Source: Candidatus Woesearchaeota archaeon (GTDB taxonomy: Archaea > Nanobdellota > Nanobdellia > Woesearchaeales > GW2011-AR15). From it: a stretch of 6,640 bases of DNA. A program made the translations under genes and the position numbers. Positions 1 through 4,365 of this stretch are shown here, piece by piece. Every line of letters begins with the position of its first letter. Position 1 is the first letter of the stretch. The stretch is taken from contig JAFGSP010000058.1 of NCBI GenBank assembly GCA_016934775.1, positions 1-6,640 of the forward strand, in the 5' to 3' direction. Under the pieces are notes generated by a model. That model saw only the letters and a program-made list of their open reading frames with translations, searched no databases and was not told where the DNA came from.

Positions 1-1518
1 CAAGTAAAAGAACTGCTGCCTGAACTCAATATGTCTTTTGAGAACAAGAGAGATATGCTAAAAGTGCAATCAGAACTTCTGAAGGAGATATCCACTACTA
101 AGAATTATGATGCTATGAAAGCCATCTCTCTCCTTGCAGAGGCAATGAAAGTCCAGCATGCCCTTGAACTGCTAGAATCACAGGGAATCTCACCCTTAGT
201 TGAATATATGGAAGACATTGTCTCAAAGGCAAAAACAACAAGGACAAAAGCAGTCATAAATCTGGCAAGAGACTTGAATTTCAAGTCTGCCCTTGTATTG
301 ACAAGGAACCTGAAAGAGATGAATATCGAGCATCCAAAATACAGGGAACTCAAAGAAATACTAAGTAAATATGATGAAACTAAAAAAATCATAATTTTCT
401 CTCAGTATAGAGATTCTATATCAAGCCTTGTGGATACAATCAACAAGCTGCCTGAAAAAAAGGCAAAGATGTTTGTTGGACAGGCAAAGAAAAAAGGCAC
501 TGGGTTAACGCAGAAAGAACAGATAACCATGATCAATGAATTCAGCAAAAATGAATTCAATGTCATGGTGATGTCAAGCGTGGGTGAAGAAGGACTTGAC
601 ATCCCGAGCGTGGATGTAGTCATATTCTATGAACCAATCCCTAGTGCAATCAGGACCATCCAGAGAAGAGGGCGGACAGGAAGACAAGATAAAGGAGAAG
701 TGATTGTGCTGGTCGCAAAAGGAACTAGGGATGAAGGATACAGGTGGTCTGCTTTCCATAAAGAGCAGAGGATGCACAGGATACTGAAAGAGCTCAAAAG
801 AAGATTCCATTCAACTATTGAAAAAAAAGACAAGAAGATAACTGAATTCATTCTGCCTGACGAAGGCCTTGAGATATATGCTGATTTCAGGGAAAAAGGC
901 TCTGGAATTATAAAGAAAATTATTGAACTTGGGATAAAAATCAATCTCCAGAAATTAGATGTTGGAGATTATCTTGCAAGCCAAGACCTTTGCATCGAGC
1001 ATAAGACCGTCGAAGACTTTATTGATTCTATAATTGACAGGAGGCTTTTTACACAGCTCAAAGACATGAAAAAGTACAGGAAACAACTCCTTATTCTGGA
1101 GGGAGAATCCGATATTTATTCACATAGAAAACTGCATCCAAATGCAATAAGAGGCATGCTGGCAACTGTCTCTGTTGATTACGGCATCCCGATAATGTAC
1201 TCGAAAAACCCTGATGAATCTGCCCTGCTTATGGCAGTGATAGCCAAGAGGATTCAGTCAAACGATAAAAAGGAATTCACACTACATAGCGCAAAGCCTC
1301 TCACACTAAAAGAACAGCAGGAATATATAATATCCGCCCTTCCTGGAGTCGGGCCAGTATTATCAAAACCCTTATTGAACCAGTTCGGGTCTGTGAAAAA
1401 TATAATGGCTGCTTCTGAAGAAGACCTGAAACAGATTGACCTGATAGGTGAGAAGAAAGCATCCAAAATCAAGGAAGTAATTGACTCTGAATACAAAAAC
1501 AAAGAAAACAAGGGCTGA
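1..1518 (+). CDS. hef: Hef-type helicase/XPF-family structure-specific nuclease, N-terminally cut by window edge
   Basis: The frame is open from base 1, so only the C-terminal part is visible (505 codons; 495 from the Met at base 31, which is not the true start and is used here for numbering). Hef proteins unwind and cut stalled forks and branched DNA. Residues 1-95 look like the helical insert between the two RecA lobes. Lobe 2 follows, with motif IV near KIIIFSQYRDS (119-129), motif V near SSVGEEGLDIPS (182-193) and motif VI QRRGRTGR (211-218). The XPF nuclease core spans about 280-410: D285-F-R-E288, G312-D313 and E323-H324-K325 with D329. A helix-hairpin-helix pair ends the protein (ALPGVGPVLSKPLL 436-449, IDLIGEKKASKI 469-480). 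The family nuclease motif is usually ERK; here the Arg is His. The acidic residues and Lys are kept, so activity is plausible. Motif I and II (Walker A, DEAH) lie upstream and cannot be assessed. It ends 9 bp from the convergent RAM gene. Confidence 0.93.
   Translation, partial: QVKELLPELNMSFENKRDMLKVQSELLKEISTTKNYDAMKAISLLAEAMKVQHALELLESQGISPLVEYMEDIVSKAKTTRTKAVINLARDLNFKSALVLTRNLKEMNIEHPKYRELKEILSKYDETKKIIIFSQYRDSISSLVDTINKLPEKKAKMFVGQAKKKGTGLTQKEQITMINEFSKNEFNVMVMSSVGEEGLDIPSVDVVIFYEPIPSAIRTIQRRGRTGRQDKGEVIVLVAKGTRDEGYRWSAFHKEQRMHRILKELKRRFHSTIEKKDKKITEFILPDEGLEIYADFREKGSGIIKKIIELGIKINLQKLDVGDYLASQDLCIEHKTVEDFIDSIIDRRLFTQLKDMKKYRKQLLILEGESDIYSHRKLHPNAIRGMLATVSVDYGIPIMYSKNPDESALLMAVIAKRIQSNDKKEFTLHSAKPLTLKEQQEYIISALPGVGPVLSKPLLNQFGSVKNIMAASEEDLKQIDLIGEKKASKIKEVIDSEYKNKENKG
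1493..1510 (-). terminator. U-rich tract, possible terminator for the RAM-domain gene
   Basis: Read on the minus strand, this stretch just past the RAM gene's stop codon is a run of Ts broken by single G, C and A bases. Archaeal RNA polymerase often terminates on such U-rich tracts without a hairpin. It lies inside the last codons of hef, which are Lys/Asn-rich and therefore A-rich on the plus strand, so it may only be a by-product of coding. No stem-loop was seen beside it. Confidence 0.3.
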
Positions 1519-1527
1519 ATGATTGGA

Positions 1528-1776
1528 CTAATCTTCAGAATACGCATCATCTGATACAAACAATGGCTCTGTGCTCTTTATCCCTTCCATAACCCTAATC
1601 TTATTATTGATGAATCTCCTGAATTTTTCATGTGACTCTGTCTCAACCCTGGCAATGATATCATACCTGCCGAATATCTCATGAAGCTCTGTTATCTCTG
1701 AAAATTTAGAAAGCGCTGCCTTAACTATTCCTTCTTTACCATGATCAGCCCTTATAAGAAGATATACAAGCGTCAT
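1528..1776 (-). CDS. Stand-alone Lrp/AsnC ligand-binding (RAM) domain protein
   Basis: This 82-aa protein is essentially one RAM domain, the effector-binding half of Lrp/AsnC regulators, with no DNA-binding helix-turn-helix. The family pattern is clear: an opening strand MTLVYLLIRADHGKEG (1-16), a helix and strand to ITELHEIFGRYDIIARVE (28-45), a helix, and a final strand after the M-x-G-I-K-S-T pattern (63-69). Stand-alone archaeal RAM proteins are known to oligomerise and bind amino acids; some are thought to act with full-length Lrp proteins. The ligand here cannot be read from sequence. The ATG sits 25 nt from a good TATA box, matching a leaderless transcript. The gene is convergent with hef (9-bp gap) and divergent from the 198-aa/scpB operon. 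A short acidic tail (SDDAYSED) closes it. Confidence 0.85.
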   Translation of the reverse strand: MTLVYLLIRADHGKEGIVKAALSKFSEITELHEIFGRYDIIARVETESHEKFRRFINNKIRVMEGIKSTEPLFVSDDAYSED

Positions 1777-1796
1777 TCCTTAACCAAATAGCCGGT

Positions 1797-1806
1797 TATA
1801 TAAAAA
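1797..1806 (-). promoter_or_regulatory. TATA box of the RAM-domain gene
   Basis: On the minus strand this reads as TTTTTATATAA-like sequence centred about 25 nt before the ATG at 1776. In archaea the TATA box lies about 26 nt before the transcription start, so the transcript would begin at or next to the start codon. No well-spaced Shine-Dalgarno is present (AAGGA directly abuts the ATG, too close to work), in keeping with leaderless translation. Confidence 0.6.
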
Positions 1807-1824
1807 TGTTGTTGCTCATCAAGT

Positions 1825-1844
1825 CTATATTTTTCTTATTTTTT
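1825..1844 (+). terminator. T-rich tract, possible plus-strand terminator (hef read-through)
   Basis: The plus strand carries TATTTTTCTTATTTTTT just before the palindrome. Archaeal termination commonly uses such U-runs. If hef transcripts read through antisense to the RAM gene, they could stop here. The start of the tract (CTATATTT at 1824-1831) also resembles a TATA box, which would place a plus-strand start near 1852, inside the palindrome. The sequence does not decide between the two readings. Confidence 0.3.
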
Positions 1845-1845
1845 C

Positions 1846-1871
1846 GTACTGTTCAACAGGTTGAACAGTAC
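1846..1871. repeat. 26-bp inverted repeat (12-bp arms, 2-nt centre)
   Basis: The left arm GTACTGTTCAAC (1846-1857) is the exact reverse complement of the right arm GTTGAACAGTAC (1860-1871), with AG between. Pairing breaks on both sides (C1845 against T1872), so the element is sharply bounded. A perfect 12+12 match is unlikely by chance in a gap this short. It could be the operator of a dimeric regulator, a hairpin, or a remnant of a mobile-element end. It lies about 40 bp upstream of the RAM gene's TATA box and about 110 bp upstream of the other operon's, so direct overlap with either core promoter is excluded. Confidence 0.85.
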
Positions 1872-1884
1872 TGGGTCTGTTTCC

Positions 1885-1973
1885 CTCAAGGCAAGCGAAA
1901 ATTATCAAATTTTTTGATGCCCCCGAAAATCTATGATTTTCGTTGACTTTAGCGAAGCGGTTAAAGCCTTGAG
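1885..1973. repeat. 89-bp structured element with 8-bp inverted ends and three internal hairpins
   Basis: The ends are CTCAAGGC (1885-1892) and its exact complement GCCTTGAG (1966-1973). Inside are three hairpins in a row: ATCAAA/TTTGAT (1904-1909 with 1913-1918, 3-nt loop), CGAAAATC/GATTTTCG (1924-1931 with 1935-1942, loop TAT), and a weaker TTTA/TAAA (1948-1951 with 1962-1965) capped by GC-GAA-GC. The layout is a cloverleaf-like four-way junction. The 8-mer AGCGAAAA follows both ends (1894-1901 and 1972-1979). It could be a MITE-like or REP-like repeat, or a non-coding RNA. It lies upstream of the predicted start of the 198-aa/scpB mRNA, so it is not that mRNA's leader. I recognise no named RNA family. 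Confidence 0.6.
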
Positions 1974-1990
1974 CGAAAACAATATAAATT
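1974..1990 (+). promoter_or_regulatory. BRE plus TATA box of the 198-aa/scpB operon
   Basis: CGAAAAC (1974-1980) resembles the purine-rich BRE bound by TFB, and it is followed by AATATAAATT (1981-1990), a good archaeal TATA box. The box centre is about 25 nt before the ATG at 2011, which predicts a leaderless transcript. No Shine-Dalgarno precedes the ATG. The BRE reuses the AGCGAAAA repeat at the right border of the structured element. Confidence 0.65.
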
Positions 1991-2010
1991 ATCCCTGATT
2001 CAGTCTAGAT

Positions 2011-2607
2011 ATGAACGAAAGAGAAATAAGGGAAAAAATAGCTGATGGACATATTCATGTAAGGGTGATAGTGGAGATTGTCGGAAAACCGAAAGAATAT
2101 GTGGAAGAGACATTGAAAGGCCATCTTAAGAACATAAAGGCTGATAAAAGCATTATTTTTGTCAAAGAAGAAATTGAGCCTGCTGAGAAGAGCGATGATT
2201 ATTTCAGCTCTTTTGCTGAACTGGAAATCCTTTTGAAGAATCCTAATGAGCTGCTTTCTTTTTGTTTTGATTATATGCCTTCAAGCGTCGAGATAATCGA
2301 ACCGGAAAGGCTCTATCTCAACAATCAAGATTTCTCGCAGTTCCTGAATGATATGCAGGCAAGACTGCATGCAGTCAACACTACTGCAATAACTGTGAGG
2401 GAAAAAAGCAAACTCCATATTAAGAACACAGCGGTGCTTATGAGGAATTTCATAGTGGTCATGCTAAGCAGCAGGCCGATGACTCTTGAGGAACTCTTGC
2501 CTTTTATGGGAGTAAGGAAAGAAGATATCATAAAAGTACTTGATGTACTGATAAAAGAAGGAAAAGTTAAAAAAGAAGGAGATAAATACAGAGCTGTACC
2601 AAAATGA
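2011..2607 (+). CDS. Conserved-looking archaeal protein of unknown function, probable C-terminal winged helix, coupled to scpB
   Basis: I do not recognise a named family for this 198-aa soluble protein. Residues 14-58 look like an alternating strand-helix-strand unit (HIHVRVIVEIVGKPKEYVEE onward), then an acidic helix and the striking segment FCFDYMPSSVEIIEPE (84-99). Residues 105-150 appear mainly helical. The end (156-198: MTLEELLPFMGVRKEDIIKV, a helix, then GKVKKEGDKYRAV as a wing) has the shape of a winged helix-turn-helix. It has no signal peptide or membrane segment. It is the first gene of the operon, and its stop overlaps the scpB start by 4 nt, so the two are probably translated together and may work together. 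Its position fits a ScpB partner, but the ScpA N-terminal signature (FEGPLDLLLHLI-like) is absent, so I do not call it ScpA. Confidence 0.8.
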   Translation: MNEREIREKIADGHIHVRVIVEIVGKPKEYVEETLKGHLKNIKADKSIIFVKEEIEPAEKSDDYFSSFAELEILLKNPNELLSFCFDYMPSSVEIIEPERLYLNNQDFSQFLNDMQARLHAVNTTAITVREKSKLHIKNTAVLMRNFIVVMLSSRPMTLEELLPFMGVRKEDIIKVLDVLIKEGKVKKEGDKYRAVPK

Positions 2608-3299
2608 GCCAGGATTATAAAAATGTCATCGAGGCTTTGCTTTTCGCATCCGGAAGGCTGATGGACATAAACACTTTGCTGAACCTAACAGGAGCTTCTG
2701 GCAAGCAGGTCCTGATCAATAATATCAATAAACTAAGACAGGAATACACAGACAGGGACTCTCCTCTGATGATAGTTGAAGAGAAAGATGGCTGGAAGCT
2801 TACTGTCAGGGAAGCGTATCTGCCTCATGTCCGTAAGATTGTTTCTGAGACAGAACTTCCAAAGACAATCCTCGAAACGCTTGCTGTGATTGCCTGGAAA
2901 AATCCTATTCTCCAGAGTGAAGTCGTAGACATAAGGCATAACAAAGCATACGAACATATTTCTGTTCTTGAGGAGCTTGGTTTTATCCGGAAGATCCCAG
3001 AAGGAAGGAGCTACAGGATAAACCTTACAGAAAAGTTCTTTGAATATTTTGATGTTGACGGAACAAAAGACATAAGGGATGTTTTCAGAAGAGTAGTCAA
3101 CAAAGCAGAATTATCACACCCGCAAGAGCAGGAATCTGAATTAGTGGAAAATCTTCCTGACTGGTATGTGCAGGGAGCAAAATTCCTTGATGAAGAAGAT
3201 CAGGAAAAAGATGAATTCGGAGAATTAGATAATGAAATTGCACCTGAAGCTGATGAAGAAAAAACTGATTTGGGTCATGAAGAATTCAGCGAACTCTGA
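2604..3299 (+). CDS. scpB: Segregation and condensation protein B (ScpB)
   Basis: ScpB is the KITE-type subunit that works with SMC and the kleisin ScpA in the condensin complex that organises and segregates the chromosome. The 231-aa protein has two winged-helix domains. The first (about 1-80) opens with NVIEALLFASGRLMDINTLL; the second (about 84-150) carries the ScpB signature ETLAVIAWKNPILQSEV (91-107), then EELGFIRKIPEGRSYRINLT and FFEYFDVD. The tail (170-231) is strongly acidic and probably disordered, and is longer than in compact bacterial ScpBs. The start overlaps the previous stop (ATGA) with no well-placed Shine-Dalgarno, pointing to translational coupling. No scpA or smc is in the window, so the rest of the complex must be encoded elsewhere. 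Confidence 0.92.
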   Translation: MSQDYKNVIEALLFASGRLMDINTLLNLTGASGKQVLINNINKLRQEYTDRDSPLMIVEEKDGWKLTVREAYLPHVRKIVSETELPKTILETLAVIAWKNPILQSEVVDIRHNKAYEHISVLEELGFIRKIPEGRSYRINLTEKFFEYFDVDGTKDIRDVFRRVVNKAELSHPQEQESELVENLPDWYVQGAKFLDEEDQEKDEFGELDNEIAPEADEEKTDLGHEEFSEL

Positions 3300-3312
3300 T
3301 TAGATAATTTTA

Positions 3313-3328
3313 GCACAAAACTTATAAA
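3313..3328 (+). promoter_or_regulatory. BRE/TATA box of the membrane protein-zinc ribbon operon
   Basis: In the 53-bp gap after scpB, TTATAAA (3322-3328) is preceded by GCACAAAAC, a reasonable BRE. The TATA centre is about 28 nt before the ATG at 3353, so a leaderless or near-leaderless transcript is predicted. This suggests the membrane-protein gene has its own promoter separate from the scpB operon. Confidence 0.6.
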
Positions 3329-3352
3329 CCTCACCAGTTCTAAATATTAGAT

Positions 3353-4216
3353 ATGGATAGTTTTCATACTTACCTGAAAAAGCAGCTTCTTGATTATGTT
3401 GAATCTGAGAGAGATAAGGGGGTAGCACTGGAGCAGATAGAGCAAGTGCTGTTGAATGCAGGACACCAAAAAAACATAGTGGATGAAGTATTTGATGAAC
3501 TAAAGAAAGAACAGGCTGGAAAAAAGACTTCTCACAGCGACCCTGTTGAGAATGATCTTGTGGGCCAGCTGAAGAGCGCATTCCAACAATTCATGGCAAA
3601 GGCAAGCCAGAAAGAAGTAAAAGAAGCTAAAAAAGATATGACTGAAAGTGAAGAAGTTGTCAAGGAAGTCATTGAGGAAGCAGAAGTCATAGAAGAAAAC
3701 AGGATGTTCGAGAGCATGACTTTTTTCGCTTACCTGATTATGCTTGCTGTCGTGATATTATTCACAGCAGGATCCACAGATTCTAATATTGTGAATGTGG
3801 CTATAGGTTTTGCTCCTGCTGTTCTGAGTATTTTTATATCATTCCTCGCTGTGTCTATAGCTGACAATGTGCCCCTGTATGTATTCATCCCTCTGATAAT
3901 ATCTTCTGCCTTCTATGCGCTGGGAAGATTTGCAGGACTAGGAATCTTTAAAGGATTGGACATAGAAGCATTGGCAATTGTGAATTTTCTTTTTGCATTC
4001 ATATTCAACATTCTTGTGGTTTATGTACGGTTCCTAAAACCTAGAAGCATGATGCGAAAAGCCCTGAAAAGGAACATCCAACCTACATTGTACAATGAAA
4101 ATTCCGTTGATATAAAGACCTTTTCTGAAGAACACAACACTACTGCCTCTCATCATACTCAGCATCACACTGAAAAAAAAGAGATCCAGGAACTAAAGAG
4201 AGAATTCAGGATCTGA
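3353..4216 (+). CDS. Four-helix membrane protein with N-terminal helical module and His-rich tail, function unknown
   Basis: This 287-aa protein is not a family I can name. Residues 5-52 form a compact helical module (LKKQLLDYVESERDKGVALE, then IEQVLLNAGH, then VDEVFDELKK), resembling the UBA-like or HTH-like module seen before membrane domains in many DPANN proteins. Residues 53-118 are charged, with a Lys/Glu-rich probable coiled coil (85-116). Four hydrophobic segments follow, at about 121-140, 147-170, 173-192 and 205-227. The basic stretch after the last helix (RFLKPRSMMRKALKR) argues for both ends in the cytoplasm. The tail holds a small His cluster (H267, H268, H271, H272). No signal peptide or catalytic motif is visible. 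It shares a 2-nt gap with the downstream zinc-ribbon gene, so the two are probably co-transcribed. Confidence 0.85.
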   Translation: MDSFHTYLKKQLLDYVESERDKGVALEQIEQVLLNAGHQKNIVDEVFDELKKEQAGKKTSHSDPVENDLVGQLKSAFQQFMAKASQKEVKEAKKDMTESEEVVKEVIEEAEVIEENRMFESMTFFAYLIMLAVVILFTAGSTDSNIVNVAIGFAPAVLSIFISFLAVSIADNVPLYVFIPLIISSAFYALGRFAGLGIFKGLDIEALAIVNFLFAFIFNILVVYVRFLKPRSMMRKALKRNIQPTLYNENSVDIKTFSEEHNTTASHHTQHHTEKKEIQELKREFRI

Positions 4217-4218
4217 AA

Positions 4219-4365
4219 ATGTTCCTTCTGATGTGCCCGAAATGTAAAAATAAGATGAAGTACCAGCCAAGAGGCTCGCTGGATGGGAAAAAAAAGAAGT
4301 GCGTATACTGCGGATATAGTTTTACTGTTCATCCTGACCAGAAAAAGAGCAGAATCATTTCTTAA
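4219..4365 (+). CDS. Small Cys4 zinc-ribbon protein (48 aa)
   Basis: A 48-aa reading frame starts 2 nt after the membrane-protein stop. It reads MFLLMCPKCKNKMKYQPRGS followed by a lysine run and KCVYCGYSFTVHPD, ending at TAA. Two CxxC knuckles (C6/C9 and C28/C31) with 18 residues between them make a typical rubredoxin-like zinc ribbon. The lysine run and the overall basic charge are compatible with nucleic-acid binding, but small zinc ribbons also serve in protein contacts. The four placed cysteines and the tight operon spacing make it a real gene despite its size. Its last 11 bp overlap the end of topA on the other strand. A simple gene caller with a length cutoff would miss it. Confidence 0.85.
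   Translation: MFLLMCPKCKNKMKYQPRGSLDGKKKKCVYCGYSFTVHPDQKKSRIIS

Larger units (their letters stand above)
1777..2010. other. Divergent intergenic region between the RAM gene and the 198-aa/scpB operon
   Basis: These 234 bp hold no convincing ORF. In order they contain the RAM-gene promoter (1797-1806), a T-rich stretch (1825-1844), a 26-bp palindrome (1846-1871), an 89-bp structured element (1885-1973) with 8-bp inverted ends, and the promoter of the downstream operon (1974-1990). This is the longest non-coding stretch in the window, and much of it can pair with itself. Confidence 0.8.

Noticed and set aside
627..944. Open frames on the minus strand inside hef (for example 105 codons)
   Set aside because: They lie opposite conserved helicase motifs, have Ser/Leu/Ile-rich low-information products and no promoter.
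1846..1871. Palindrome as an intrinsic (hairpin plus U-run) terminator
   Set aside because: On the plus strand the T-run comes before the hairpin, not after it; on the minus strand the hairpin is followed by an A-rich stretch. Neither order fits.
1885..1973. Cloverleaf-like fold considered as a tRNA gene
   Set aside because: There is no T-loop GTTCGA-type sequence, no D-loop GG, no 7-bp anticodon-stem geometry and no CCA-like end; the loops are only 3 nt.
2011..2607. Calling the 198-aa protein ScpA because it precedes scpB
   Set aside because: No kleisin N-terminal signature is visible; position and a C-terminal winged helix alone are not enough. Kept as a hypothesis only.
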